From the NCBI RefSeq assembly GCF_003263785.1, contig NZ_JYJK01000084.1:79345-143344 (forward strand): DNA of 64,000 nt, written 5' to 3'. The notes beneath the pieces were generated by a model. That model saw only the letters and a program-made list of their open reading frames with translations. It ran no database searches and was not told the origin of the DNA. Shown here one piece after another: positions 44,458 to 54,464 of the stretch. This DNA is from Vibrio variabilis. GTDB taxonomy: Bacteria > Pseudomonadota > Gammaproteobacteria > Enterobacterales > Vibrionaceae. Position numbers and translations under genes: made by a program. The first letter of the stretch is position 1; every line of letters begins with the position of its first letter.

Positions 44458-44554
44458 GCTAAATGCTTTAAATGTTATAATTATGTAAATTTATGATTAA
44501 TATATTTTTATTGTACTGTCTTTGGGTGACATTCATTTGGGTCATCAAACCCTC

Positions 44555-44575
44555 ACTGTTACAAGATGCCACAGT
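44555..44575. promoter_or_regulatory. upstream activator element UAS1
   Basis: A 21-bp element with ACTGT/ACAGT ends, reading ACTGTTACAAG then ATGCCACAGT. It lies about 100 bases upstream of the sigma-54 promoter. A second copy lies 33 bases away, about three helical turns, so both face the same side of the DNA. Likely binding site of the divergent AcoR-type protein. Confidence 0.7.
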
Positions 44576-44587
44576 GTGTGACACCCC

Positions 44588-44608
44588 GCTGTTACAAGTT
44601 GGCACAGT
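44588..44608. promoter_or_regulatory. upstream activator element UAS2
   Basis: Second copy of the element, CTGTTACAAG then TTGGCACAGT, differing from UAS1 at only a few positions. It lies about 90 bases before the AcoR-like start codon, so it could also serve autoregulation. Confidence 0.7.
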
Positions 44609-44699
44609 CGCTATTGGTCGCTGAACAGTAAAGTACCATCGTAAGAAGACAGTCAGTCTTATCGGCAGAGAAACTGGAACACTCACATTCGGGAACGTT

Positions 44700-46490
44700 A
44701 TGTTAGTTACGCAGATACAAAACAACAAAACTTGGTTAAAAGACTCTTGGCGACGCAGCGTACAGGCGGGTTTAAGTAGTCGAAAACAACCTGATGACCG
44801 ACGCATCGATGGCGCAGAGATCAAGTCACGCACCGAGCAGCACCAGTCCCTTATTCAGGTCGTTGAGCAACATGCCTATCCGCTGTTTTGTCAAATATTC
44901 TCCCGTACCGACAGTCGCCTGATCCTTGCTGATACTCACGGCGCCATCATCAAAACGTGGGGCCAAAAACGCTTTCGTGAAAAACTCACCGAGATCGCTC
45001 TAGACCAAGGTGTGGTTTGGGATGAGAAGCTGAAGGGAACAAATGCTATCGGTACTGCATTAATCGAAAAGCGCCCCATTTCAGTCATTGGTGGTGAGCA
45101 TTTCATTCGTTACCACCAATTCATCAGTTGTACTGCCAGCCCCATTTTTGCCCCCGATGGCACGTTGCTTGCCGTGCTTGATGTCACTAGCGAGTATCAA
45201 ACTCATAACGATGCGACTCAGGTACTCATTCAATCTATGGTGCAGAAAGTCGAGAGTGAGCTTCTCAATCACATTCCTGACGCCGCTCTGCGCATTCGTA
45301 TCGGTCATGATCGCTCAGTACTAGATAGCGGCTGGCAAGGCATTGTCGTCACCGATAAAAATGGTCAGGTGCTGGCACAAAACGCCATCGCATCCAGCGT
45401 TCTTGCCAACCAAATCCAACCCGGAGATGCCATCGATAGTGTCATCGGAAAGTTGACCATGAACCAAATCAGTAAAACCGCGCAGTTTTACTATCAGGTT
45501 GAAGCGGTGCGCGGCAAAGCAAAGATTCCATTAAGCAGCACAGTGAGCCCTAAGAACAAACTGCGCCCCTGCCCGCTTCACTTCGGAGACAGCACTATCG
45601 AGCAGTTATGGACACAAGCGGCCAAAGTCATGGACAAGCGAATTAGCTTAGTCATTGGCGGTGAAACTGGCTGCGGGAAAAATGAACTGGTCAAAGCGCT
45701 GCATCAGCAAAGTGACTTAGCAAACAAGCCCCTTATCTCTATCAATTGTGGTGCGCTTCCTAAAGATTTGATTGAGTCGGAGCTATTTGGCTATGCCCCA
45801 GGTGCTTTCACTGGAGCCAATAACAAAGGCTTTGAAGGTAAGTTCCGCCAAGCTAATGGCGGCATACTGTTCCTCGATGAGATTGGCGATTTGCCACTGT
45901 CTGCGCAATCTCGTCTGTTGCATGTTCTGCAAGATAAGGTGGTCTCTCCCGTTGGCTCTCCAAAAACCTACCCTGTTGATGTTTACGTGATTGCCGCTAC
46001 ACATGCTAACTTACAGCAGCAGGTCGCCAGGGGAGAGTTTCGTGAAGATCTCTGGTATCGACTTGAAGGGTTAACCATTACCTTGCCGCCAGCAAGAGAG
46101 CGTGACGATCTAGAGGCACTTATTTGCCAACTTTTTCACCACGAAGCACCAAAGCAAACCCTTTCACCTTCTCTTTTGGATGCCATGATCCATTATCAAT
46201 GGCCTGGAAACATTCGCGAGATTGTTTCCGCATGTCGTTTGCTTGCAGCACTGTGTGATGAAGAGATCATCACACCCGCCTCTATCCCCACTAGCCTCCA
46301 TCAAAAATGGTTTGCGTTAAAAACGACAGGCGACACCAACAAACAAAACTTGCGCTCGACACTGGATCAAACACTGATCGCGACCTTTAATAAAACCAAA
46401 GGTAACGTCAGTCAGACGTCGCGATTACTGGGTATCAGTCGCAACACCATCTATCGAAAACTGAAAAAACTTGGCTACAACCAACCGTAA
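44700..46490 (+). CDS. AcoR-type sigma-54-dependent transcriptional activator
   Basis: Enhancer-binding protein of 596 residues. An N-terminal GAF-like sensing region (about 60-200) is followed by an AAA+ domain (about 300-520) with Walker A GETGCGKN, the sigma-54-contacting GAFTGA loop and Walker B GGILFLDEIG. A Fis-type helix-turn-helix ends the protein (TKGNVSQTSRLLGISRNTIYRKLKK). The GAFTGA motif is intact. It most likely controls the divergent aldehyde dehydrogenase through the two 21-bp elements; the effector is unknown. Confidence 0.92.
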   Translation: MLVTQIQNNKTWLKDSWRRSVQAGLSSRKQPDDRRIDGAEIKSRTEQHQSLIQVVEQHAYPLFCQIFSRTDSRLILADTHGAIIKTWGQKRFREKLTEIALDQGVVWDEKLKGTNAIGTALIEKRPISVIGGEHFIRYHQFISCTASPIFAPDGTLLAVLDVTSEYQTHNDATQVLIQSMVQKVESELLNHIPDAALRIRIGHDRSVLDSGWQGIVVTDKNGQVLAQNAIASSVLANQIQPGDAIDSVIGKLTMNQISKTAQFYYQVEAVRGKAKIPLSSTVSPKNKLRPCPLHFGDSTIEQLWTQAAKVMDKRISLVIGGETGCGKNELVKALHQQSDLANKPLISINCGALPKDLIESELFGYAPGAFTGANNKGFEGKFRQANGGILFLDEIGDLPLSAQSRLLHVLQDKVVSPVGSPKTYPVDVYVIAATHANLQQQVARGEFREDLWYRLEGLTITLPPARERDDLEALICQLFHHEAPKQTLSPSLLDAMIHYQWPGNIREIVSACRLLAALCDEEIITPASIPTSLHQKWFALKTTGDTNKQNLRSTLDQTLIATFNKTKGNVSQTSRLLGISRNTIYRKLKKLGYNQP

Positions 46491-46512
46491 TCGTAATGAC
46501 AAATATCTTTTG

Positions 46513-46659
46513 TTAGACATGAGGGGTGATTTGTCCGTTAATGCGCACGAATCTTGAGTACGCGCTCCACAACAAAAAGTACTCAAGATCCTGTTCGTGA
46601 GCATCATGGAAGATCATCACGGGGTTTGATTTTTCAGGTAAATGCTTCTTCTCAATCAT
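46513..46659 (-). CDS. possible 48-codon small gene (uncertain)
   Basis: A minus-strand frame reading MIEKKHLPEKSNPVMIFHDA, then about 28 further residues ending NGQITPHV. It has a natural protein-like composition but no ribosome site, and a stop lies just upstream in frame. An 11-base perfect inverted repeat (ATCTTGAGTAC at 46551-46561 with GTACTCAAGAT at 46579-46589) lies inside it and may instead be an operator or terminator. It could be a small gene or a decayed fragment. Confidence 0.3.
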   Translation of the reverse strand: MIEKKHLPEKSNPVMIFHDAHEQDLEYFLLWSAYSRFVRINGQITPHV

Positions 46660-46732
46660 CAAATCGAGCAACAATTCGAATCGTATACCCTAATCAAGTA
46701 TAGAGATGAGCGACAGCCTGAACACATGATAA

Positions 46733-48655
46733 GTGAGACATGCTGTGACAACGACTTCAAAGCTTGACCGCGTGCGCGCGGACTACAACGTCCAATACTG
46801 GAGCCAGAATTTCTTCGGAATCAATGACGAAGGGGATGTCATTGTTTCTCCTCATAAAAATGGCCAGCACCAAGTACCACTCACCAAAATTGCTAAAGCT
46901 CTGGAAGATAAAGGGCTGACGCTACCGGCATTGGTACGCTTTCCACAAATCATTCATCAACGCGTTCATGGTATCTGTGATGCTTTCAACCAAGCTATTC
47001 AAGATTACGGTTACCAGAACCAATATTTGTTGGTCTACCCAATCAAAGTAAACCAACAAAAAGATGTGGTTGAGCAAATCCTAGAGAGCCAAGCAGAAGC
47101 GGAAACCAAGCAGCTTGGTCTAGAAGCTGGAAGTAAACCAGAGCTAATGGCTGTCCTTGCGATGGCACAACGTGCCAGCTCTGTGATTGTTTGCAATGGC
47201 TATAAAGACCGCGAATATGTGCGTTTAGCACTGATTGGCGAAAAGTTGGGTCACAAGGTTTTCATCGTTCTCGAGAAGCTCTCTGAACTTGATATCGTAT
47301 TAAAAGAAGCGGCAGCGCTTAACGTCAAACCACGCGTGGGTCTACGTATTCGCCTTGCCTCTCAAGGTGCGGGAAAATGGCAATCAAGTGGTGGTGACAA
47401 ATCCAAATTCGGTTTGTCTGCCTCTCAAGTACTGCAAGTTGTCGAGCGCCTAAAAACGCAAGACCAGTTGGACATGCTGCAACTTGTGCATTTCCATTTG
47501 GGCTCACAGATGGCCAACATTCGCGATGTGCGAAATGGGGTAAACGAGGCGGCTCGCTTCTACTGTGAACTGCGCAAGATGTCTGTGCCTATCGCCTATT
47601 TTGATGTCGGCGGTGGTCTAGCCGTCGATTATGACGGTACACGCAGTCAGTCGAGCAGTTCTATGAACTACGGACTCGCTGAGTACGCTCGTAACATCGT
47701 GAGTACAGTTGGCGATGTGTGTGCGCTCTATGAAGAAACCGCACCGGTGATTATTTCTGAGTCTGGTCGCTCGCTAACTGCGCATCACGCGGTATTGATC
47801 ACCAATGTAATTGGCACTGAAAGCTATAATGTTCAGTCTGTTGACGCTCCAGCAGAAGAGGCTCACCCTCTGCTTCAGAATATGTGGCAAAACTGGCAGA
47901 GCCTAAAAGGCGGCACTGACGCTCGCGCTGTCATCGAGATTTACAACGATACACAAAGCGATCTAGCAGAAGCCCACACCTTGTTTGCATCTGGTGTGGT
48001 TGACTTGCATCAACGCGCTTGGGTAGAGCAGCTCAGCCTAAGTATTTACGGTGAACTACATCGTCAAATGGACAACAAGAATCGCTTCCACAGACCGATT
48101 CTTGATGAGCTTAACGAACGATTAGCGGACAAGTTCTTTGTGAACTTCTCTCTATTCCAGTCGATGCCAGACGCGTGGGGGATTGAACAGGTATTCCCAG
48201 TTTTACCACTGTCTGGACTCGGTGGAGAAGAGCAAACACGTGCGATCATGCTGGATATTACGTGTGACTCTGATGGCACCGTTAAGCAATATGTGGATGG
48301 CCAAGGCATTGAGTCTACCTTGCCAGTACCAGCATGGAACAAAGATGAACCCTACCTAATGGGCTTTTTCCTTGTTGGCGCGTACCAAGAGATCCTTGGT
48401 GACATGCACAACCTGTTCGGCGACACACACAGTGCCGTTGTTAACGTGACTGACGAAGGCGAGTTTGAGTTTACTGCCATCGACGTGGGTGACACTGTTG
48501 AAGACATGATGCGCTACGTTCACATCGACGTAGACGCGATTAAACAAAACTACAAAGAGCTGGTCGAACGCCACATTGAGGCTGACGAACAAGCGCTTAT
48601 TTTAGAAGAACTAGAGTGCGGCTTAACTGGCTACACCTATTTAGAGGATTTTTAA
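46733..48655 (+). CDS. speA: biosynthetic arginine decarboxylase
   Basis: PLP enzyme that decarboxylates arginine to agmatine for putrescine synthesis, 640 residues. The PLP-binding Lys is in [11 protein letters not shown] near 100, and other signatures are [28 protein letters not shown] and the C-terminal acidic active-site region. The start is uncertain: a GTG at 46733 or GTG at 46745 (giving [19 protein letters not shown]), neither with a strong ribosome site. The speB ATG follows its stop directly. Confidence 0.95.
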   Translation: MRHAVTTTSKLDRVRADYNVQYWSQNFFGINDEGDVIVSPHKNGQHQVPLTKIAKALEDKGLTLPALVRFPQIIHQRVHGICDAFNQAIQDYGYQNQYLLVYPIKVNQQKDVVEQILESQAEAETKQLGLEAGSKPELMAVLAMAQRASSVIVCNGYKDREYVRLALIGEKLGHKVFIVLEKLSELDIVLKEAAALNVKPRVGLRIRLASQGAGKWQSSGGDKSKFGLSASQVLQVVERLKTQDQLDMLQLVHFHLGSQMANIRDVRNGVNEAARFYCELRKMSVPIAYFDVGGGLAVDYDGTRSQSSSSMNYGLAEYARNIVSTVGDVCALYEETAPVIISESGRSLTAHHAVLITNVIGTESYNVQSVDAPAEEAHPLLQNMWQNWQSLKGGTDARAVIEIYNDTQSDLAEAHTLFASGVVDLHQRAWVEQLSLSIYGELHRQMDNKNRFHRPILDELNERLADKFFVNFSLFQSMPDAWGIEQVFPVLPLSGLGGEEQTRAIMLDITCDSDGTVKQYVDGQGIESTLPVPAWNKDEPYLMGFFLVGAYQEILGDMHNLFGDTHSAVVNVTDEGEFEFTAIDVGDTVEDMMRYVHIDVDAIKQNYKELVERHIEADEQALILEELECGLTGYTYLEDF

Positions 48656-49582
48656 ATGAATGATTTGTTTACTAAAACTGATTATTCACTGTATTCGAAC
48701 GCAATGACCTTTTTGCGTCGACCTTACGTGAAAAACCCAGTTTCTGCAGATGCAGATGTGGTGGTTTTTGGTGTACCTCTAGACATGGCGACTTCCGGTC
48801 GCCCTGGCGCTCGTATGGGGCCAGACGCGATTCGCCGCGCTTCGGTTAACCTAGCTTGGGAAGGTAAGAAATTCCCATGGGATTTCAACGTATTCGACAA
48901 GACCAAAGTGATCGACTCTGGTGACTTGGTGTTCGATACCGGTGATGCTGAAGACTTCACCTACCGTTTGGAAGCCGCGACTAGCGAAATTCTAAAGAGC
49001 GGTAAAACCATGCTTGCGTTGGGCGGTGATCACTTCATCACTCTGCCTATTTTGCGCGCTTACGCTAAACATCATGGCGAAATGGCATTGATTCACTTCG
49101 ATGCTCACACAGACACGTACGCAAACGGCAGTAACTACGACCACGGCACCATGTTCTACCATGCGCCAAAAGAAGGTTTGATTTCTGCCAAGCATTCTGT
49201 GCAAATTGGTATTCGTACTGAGTACAACTACGACGACCACGGCTTTAACGTGATCAACGCCATGCAAGCGAACGATCAAAGCGCAGAAGAAATTGTGGCT
49301 CAGATCCGCAGCATTATTGGTGATAAGCCCGTGTATATCACCTTCGATATAGACTGTTTAGACCCAGCGTTTGCTCCAGGCACAGGTACGCCGGTTTGTG
49401 GCGGTTTGAATTCAGACAAAGTCTTGAAAATCATCCGCGGCCTAGCTGGCATCAATGTAGTCGGTATGGATGTGGTCGAAGTATCTCCTCCATACGATCA
49501 AAGCGATCTAACGGCACTAGCCGGTGCGACGATTGCGCTTGAACTGCTTTATGTTTGGGCAAGTAAAGAAGGCAAAGAATAA
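48656..49582 (+). CDS. speB: agmatinase
   Basis: Arginase-fold Mn enzyme that hydrolyses agmatine to putrescine and urea, 308 residues. Metal ligands are visible in [19 protein letters not shown] and [17 protein letters not shown]. It begins at the base after the speA stop, with AGAGGA in the speA 3' end as ribosome site, so the two polyamine steps are made from one message. It is closed by a terminator. Confidence 0.97.
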   Translation: MNDLFTKTDYSLYSNAMTFLRRPYVKNPVSADADVVVFGVPLDMATSGRPGARMGPDAIRRASVNLAWEGKKFPWDFNVFDKTKVIDSGDLVFDTGDAEDFTYRLEAATSEILKSGKTMLALGGDHFITLPILRAYAKHHGEMALIHFDAHTDTYANGSNYDHGTMFYHAPKEGLISAKHSVQIGIRTEYNYDDHGFNVINAMQANDQSAEEIVAQIRSIIGDKPVYITFDIDCLDPAFAPGTGTPVCGGLNSDKVLKIIRGLAGINVVGMDVVEVSPPYDQSDLTALAGATIALELLYVWASKEGKE

Positions 49583-49618
49583 AAACAAAAACAGCGAGGA
49601 AATCCTCGCTGTTTTTGT
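49583..49618. terminator. bidirectional terminator after speAB
   Basis: AACAAAAACAGCGAGG and CCTCGCTGTTTTTGTT form a long stem around a four-base loop between convergent genes, with A- and T-runs on both sides. Confidence 0.92.
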
Positions 49619-49635
49619 TTGATACTGAAACATCA

Positions 49636-50154
49636 TTACCACATCAGATCGTCTGGCACCACATATTGTGCATACGGGTCATCTTCTTCAACAACGTCTT
49701 CTTTCACGTCGTTTTCGATAATGGTCTCTTGGTCACGCTCGGCGATCTTCTTCGCAACGATCGTTGGGATCACTGCATAGCCCTCTTCTAAACGTGCAAT
49801 AGACAGTTGGCCTTTACTTAGCTGGTCACGTACTTCTTGAGTAACATAAATCGACTTGACCAAAGTACCGTCGGTGAAGTTGTACTTAATGTCACCGTTG
49901 CCATGTTCGATGGTGTTAAGCGTGATCAGTTGCTTCACTTGAGCTTTGATTTCTTTGCTCAGTCTTTCTTCATCACGCTGCTTGTTCAGTGCTTGATCGC
50001 GCTCTTTTTGTGCCGCCTTGTTCTCTTCAACGGCCGCTTTTGCTTCACGCGCTTGAACACGTGATTTTTTCGAACCTTTCTTGGCTTTTTTCAGTTTCTT
50101 CTCGTTGACCAGACCTGCTTTTAGCATCTGCTCTTGAAGGCTTAGTTTCGACAT
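49636..50154 (-). CDS. DUF2058 (YaiL-like) nucleoprotein/polynucleotide-associated protein
   Basis: A 172-residue protein starting MSKLSLQEQMLKAGLVNEKK, then a long Lys/Glu-rich coiled stretch (about 20-80) and a compact C-terminal half with IEHGNGDIKYNFTDGTLVKSIYV. This is the DUF2058 pattern of E. coli YaiL. The ATG at 50154 is favoured; the frame extends three codons upstream. The function is unknown; the charged N-terminus suggests nucleic acid binding. Confidence 0.88.
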   Translation of the reverse strand: MSKLSLQEQMLKAGLVNEKKLKKAKKGSKKSRVQAREAKAAVEENKAAQKERDQALNKQRDEERLSKEIKAQVKQLITLNTIEHGNGDIKYNFTDGTLVKSIYVTQEVRDQLSKGQLSIARLEEGYAVIPTIVAKKIAERDQETIIENDVKEDVVEEDDPYAQYVVPDDLMW

Positions 50155-50378
50155 CGAATGCAATCCTAGTTTGTTCTCACAATTGTTGGCATGATCCCAA
50201 GAAAGCCCGCCAAGAGCAAGCCCAAGCGAGAGAATATCGGCGATTTAGCCTCAAATGCCCGCCGAAAGGCATCGATGTATGATGACTCAGAGATCACGCT
50301 TCGGAATGATGATTTTGAGAATGAGTTAGGTTTGAGCTATGTTGGCAAGCACTCCCCATCTCATTGATTTTACCGATT

Positions 50379-51154
50379 ATGCTGCTTGACCTATCACAGA
50401 TTGTTTTACTGTTTATTGCTGGTGTCTTCGGCGGCGTACTTAATTCTGTGGCAGGTGGTGGCAGCTTTATTACCTTTCCAACGCTGCTGTTTGTTGGCAT
50501 CCCACCCATTGTCGCTAATGCGACTAACACGTTCGCCGCGTGTGCGGGATATTTGAGTGGCACCTATGCGTTTCGCCGAGAAGTGCTTAAAGACCGCGGC
50601 AATTTACTTAAAGTCGTACTACTCAGTATCGCCGGAGGCATTAGTGGCAGCTACCTACTCATCATTGTGTCGGAGCAACAGTTTGTCAGCGCGATACCTT
50701 GGCTATTGCTTTTCGCCACACTACTGTTCATTTTTGGCGATAGCATTAATGCTCGGCTGCAAACGGCGAGTAGCATCGTAACCTAGGTGGGTTAGTCGCG
50801 TTTGGATTAGCGCTGTTTTTGTTCCTTGTGGGTGTTTTTGGTGGCTTTTTCAACGCAGGCCTTGGGGTGATTGGTTTGAGCTACCTCGCGGTTGCTGGCT
50901 ACAAAGACATCAACTTGATGAACGGCTTGAAACTTCTTATTTCGACCTGCGCGTCAGCGATTGCCATCGTACTGTTTGTTTTCAATGGTCTTATCGATTG
51001 GTCTTCAGGCATCGCAGTCATGCTTGGAACACTGACTGGCGGATACGTCGCGGCAAACCTTTCAAGACAGCTACCACAAATCTATGTGCGACGCTTTGTC
51101 ACCCTAAGCTCTATCGCCATTACCTGTTATTTCTTCTACGATACTTACTTATAA
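50379..51154 (+). CDS. TSUP-family (TauE/SafE) membrane transporter (one frameshift)
   Basis: Integral membrane protein with about eight helices in two similar halves, each starting with a glycine-rich motif: AGVFGGVLNSVAGGGSF and VGVFGGFFNAGLGVIGL. These are typical of the TauE/SafE sulfonate/sulfite permease family; the substrate is unknown. One base is missing near 50780, where SSIVT-stop should continue as NLGGLVAFGLALFLF. Repaired length is about 258 residues. The start at 50379 lacks a clear ribosome site. Confidence 0.85.
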
Positions 51155-51302
51155 CGCCCAACTATCACTAGAGCCTGCTTTATCAGGCTCTAACCAAGTG
51201 ATAACAAAGCCATGACTTAACGGTTAAACAAGCATCAAGTGGATATGTTACTGATAGCACCTACCCTTATTTGTATCAATGACACACCGTTTAGAGGCTT
51301 TT

Positions 51303-53039
51303 ATGTCATTTCGTATCGCGTTGATCGCTACGCTTGTTTCATGCTCGGTAACGGCGCAGCCTGACCCGTTCCCTACTGCACCCAACGACACTGGCAAGTC
51401 CTTTATGGTCAGTGCCACTAACCCCTATGTGACCAGCACGGGCTACTCCATTCTCAAACAAGGCGGGAACGCGGTCGATGCGATGGTCGCTATGCAGTTA
51501 GTGATGTCAGTCGTAGAGCCTGATATGACGGGTATTGGCGGCGGCACCTTTGCTCTCTACTACGACAACAAAGCCAAATCCTTTACCGCTTACGATGGCC
51601 GTGATGAAGCGCCTTCCAGTGCGACGCCAGACATGTTTTTAGATAAAGATGGCAAAGCGATTAGCCGCGACGACATTTTGGGTCCGCGCTCCGTAGCGAT
51701 TCCAGGTACGCTCAAGCTTCTTCAGCACACTCACGATAAGCACGGCAAACTGGATTGGAAACAGCTTGTACAGCCAGCCATCGATTATGCTGAAAACGGC
51801 TACTCGATGAACAGCTACACCTATGACATCGTCGTGCGTGAACAAACCAGACTTATCCACGACCCAGAAATAAAAGCGCTCTATTGGGAAGGTGATACCA
51901 TCCGCCCAACGGGCACTAACATGACCAATCCCAAGATGGCGGAAACACTCAAAGCCATTGCCAAGCAAGGTTCTGATTATCTATACCAAGGAGCACTTGG
52001 TAAGCACATTGTCGAAACGGTCAACGCTCGCCTCGAAAAAGACCAAGCGAAACTCTCTCTCACTGACTTTACTAACTATCGCGTGAAGACGCGCGACATC
52101 GTTAAATCTAGCTACCGTGGCAACGACATTGTTTCATTCGGCTATCCTGCTTCTGGTGGTGTATTGGTTTCCCAATCTCTCAACATGCTAGAAAAATACG
52201 ATATCGCTTCTATGCCCATCACCACAGCAGAACCTTGGCGACTGATGGTTGAAGCGATGCGCCTTGCCAAAGAAGACCGCATTGCCTACGCTGGCGACCC
52301 AAGCTATGTCGATACGCCCGTTGAAGCATTGCTCGATAAAGACTACCTAGATGATCGCTTTGACATGATCCCAGAGGAAGGTGCAGGTGATAGCAAGAAC
52401 ATCAAACCAGGATTACCCGAGGTAGCGACACCGGCAGCACACGAAGGCTTTGAAAGCCAAGATACGGGACACATTTCTATTGTCGATAGCGAGGGTAATG
52501 CCATTGCTATGACCAGTACCGTCGGCACCGGTATGGGTTCTGGTGTGATGGTGGACGGCGTTCTGCTCAATGCTCAGATGGCTAACTTCTCGTCGATTCC
52601 AAGCCTAAACGGTAAACCGGTACAGAACGCCATTGAAGCAGGCAAACGTCCTCGCTCTGCCATTACGCCGCTGATGGTGTTCGATAAAGATGATAATCTG
52701 CGTCTCGTTGTTGGCAGCCCAGGTAGCTCGCAAATTCCAGGTTATGTGCTAAAAACCATTGTCGGTATTGTTGATTGGAACCTATCCGCGCAAGATGCGA
52801 TTGATCTGCCAAACATCCAATACGGCACCAAAATTGACCGTACTAAGCCATACAACCCAACAGGTCTTTTGGTAGAGAAGCGCACCTTTGCCGAATCTAT
52901 GGTGCCTAGCTTTGCGGAAATGGGCTACAAGGTTCACGTTATCCCTGTGGTCAGCGGCCTGAATGCTATTGAAGTTAAAGATGGACTGCTTCATGGCGCA
53001 ACGGATCGTCGCAGGGCTTCGACATCGTTAGGCGATTGA
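51303..53039 (+). CDS. ggt: gamma-glutamyltransferase
   Basis: Exported N-terminal nucleophile hydrolase that cleaves or transfers the gamma-glutamyl group of glutathione; it matures by self-cleavage at a Thr. The start at 51303 (MSFRIALIATLVSC) follows GAGG. The signal region contains LVSC, a possible lipobox, so it may be a lipoprotein. The autocleavage Thr is the Thr of SQDTGHISIVD near residue 390, and other signatures are GGNAVDAMVAMQLVMSVVEPDMTGIGGG and AMTSTVGTGMGSGVMV. It is about 578 residues. The terminator follows closely. Confidence 0.93.
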   Translation: MSFRIALIATLVSCSVTAQPDPFPTAPNDTGKSFMVSATNPYVTSTGYSILKQGGNAVDAMVAMQLVMSVVEPDMTGIGGGTFALYYDNKAKSFTAYDGRDEAPSSATPDMFLDKDGKAISRDDILGPRSVAIPGTLKLLQHTHDKHGKLDWKQLVQPAIDYAENGYSMNSYTYDIVVREQTRLIHDPEIKALYWEGDTIRPTGTNMTNPKMAETLKAIAKQGSDYLYQGALGKHIVETVNARLEKDQAKLSLTDFTNYRVKTRDIVKSSYRGNDIVSFGYPASGGVLVSQSLNMLEKYDIASMPITTAEPWRLMVEAMRLAKEDRIAYAGDPSYVDTPVEALLDKDYLDDRFDMIPEEGAGDSKNIKPGLPEVATPAAHEGFESQDTGHISIVDSEGNAIAMTSTVGTGMGSGVMVDGVLLNAQMANFSSIPSLNGKPVQNAIEAGKRPRSAITPLMVFDKDDNLRLVVGSPGSSQIPGYVLKTIVGIVDWNLSAQDAIDLPNIQYGTKIDRTKPYNPTGLLVEKRTFAESMVPSFAEMGYKVHVIPVVSGLNAIEVKDGLLHGATDRRRASTSLGD

Positions 53040-53045
53040 TTTAAG

Positions 53046-53077
53046 AAGGCTAAAAGCAGGTGCTTTTAGCCTTTTTT
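53046..53077 (+). terminator. Rho-independent terminator after ggt
   Basis: AAGGCTAAAAGC and GCTTTTAGCCTT form a 12-pair stem around AGGT, followed by six T, only seven bases after the stop codon. Confidence 0.92.
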
Positions 53078-53196
53078 GTAGGGTTCGCGGCTAAGTTATT
53101 AAAGAGCCAAGCACGTTGTAGAGATAAACTCATTACTATCTGTGGTAAAGTGCTCGCCGCCTCCCAATCAGAACAACCAAAATTAAGACCAACACT

Positions 53197-54420
53197 ATGC
53201 CGTTTTCTCAATTCTCTCTCAGCCAAAAACTTGTCGCTGCGCTACCTGATACCTTTCGCTCAGCAACGGAAATTCAAACACTCGCGATTCCAGCGATTTT
53301 GAATCAGCGAGACATATTGGCCATCGCTAAAACAGGAAGCGGCAAAACACTGGCGTACGGCTTACCGCTGTTAGAGCAGCTTCTCGAGACACCATCACAG
53401 GCGCTCATACTGGTGCCTACTCGCGAGCTTGCCTCACAAGTTAATGACACGCTCTCTCTAGTAACTCAGCATACGGAGCTGACATCAATCAGCATTTGTG
53501 GAGGGGTGGATAAAGAACAGCAAAAAGCCGCCCTTACCAAACAGCCGAATGTTATTATCGCAACGCCAGGCCGCCTGCTTGAACTGCTCTCTGAAAACCC
53601 ACTGATGGCGAGAAACATTAATAAGCTTGTTCTTGATGAAGCTGATCGCCTGTTAGAAATGGGGTTTTGGACGGATGTTCAACGCATTATCGAGATGCTG
53701 CCGGTGAAGCGTCAAACACTCATGTTTTCTGCTACTTTTCCAGAGCAACTTGAAAACAACGCCAAAGAGCTACTCAGCTCCCCAGCTGTAATCAAGATTA
53801 AGGAAACGGAAAATAAAGCACCAGCGATAAAAGAGACGCTCTATCTGGTCAATAAAGGCAGTAAAACCAAAGCACTGATTGATCAAATCACGCGTCATAA
53901 CTGGCAACAGGTTTTGGTGTTTATTGGTGCCAAAGATAACGCTGATGCACTGTGTAAGAAGCTAAACAGAGCTGGGCTGCATGCTGCGGCTTTGCATGGC
54001 AACAAAGATCAGGCAGAGCGAGAAACCACTCTTGAGCAATTCAAGCAGCAAAAGGTCAACGTACTGATCGCGACAGACTTATTGGCACGCGGCATCCATG
54101 TCGAGCAGTTGCCTGTAGTTATAAACTTCGAACTGCCATCTAATGCCGAGACCTATGTGCACCGTATCGGCCGCACTGCAAGAGCAGGACAAACTGGTAT
54201 CGCGGTCTCGTTGGTGTGTCATGGTGAGGCTGAGTATCTGGCAGCGATTCGAAAAGTCACGCAACGTGAGCTTGCACTTCAGGAACTCGACGGATTTCCT
54301 GTGACTGACAAACCCTCAACAGGTGAAAGTAAGCGCGCCCCGCGTGATAAGCAAGCCAATCGCAGAACTAACAAGAAGAAGAGCATTAAGCAGTTTCAGG
54401 GCAAGGCTAAGCGTTTCTAA
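53197..54420 (+). CDS. DEAD-box ATP-dependent RNA helicase (RhlE-like)
   Basis: A 407-residue DEAD-box helicase. Motifs in order are the Q-motif near residue 28 (EIQTLAIPAIL), Walker A AKTGSGKT, PTRELA, ATPGRL, DEAD in LDEADRLLEMGF, SAT in MFSATFP, and HRIGRTARAG. A short Lys/Arg-rich tail (about 380-407) could bind RNA. It resembles RhlE-group helicases that help ribosome assembly or mRNA decay; the exact orthologue is not settled. Confidence 0.93.
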   Translation: MPFSQFSLSQKLVAALPDTFRSATEIQTLAIPAILNQRDILAIAKTGSGKTLAYGLPLLEQLLETPSQALILVPTRELASQVNDTLSLVTQHTELTSISICGGVDKEQQKAALTKQPNVIIATPGRLLELLSENPLMARNINKLVLDEADRLLEMGFWTDVQRIIEMLPVKRQTLMFSATFPEQLENNAKELLSSPAVIKIKETENKAPAIKETLYLVNKGSKTKALIDQITRHNWQQVLVFIGAKDNADALCKKLNRAGLHAAALHGNKDQAERETTLEQFKQQKVNVLIATDLLARGIHVEQLPVVINFELPSNAETYVHRIGRTARAGQTGIAVSLVCHGEAEYLAAIRKVTQRELALQELDGFPVTDKPSTGESKRAPRDKQANRRTNKKKSIKQFQGKAKRF

Positions 54421-54425
54421 TTAAA

Positions 54426-54456
54426 AAAGCAGAGCTTCGGTTCAAAGCTCTGCTTT
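54426..54456. terminator. bidirectional terminator
   Basis: AAAGCAGAGCTT and AAGCTCTGCTTT form a 12-pair stem with a seven-base loop between the helicase and the convergent DUF1566 gene. Confidence 0.88.
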
Positions 54457-54464
54457 ATTAAGTC

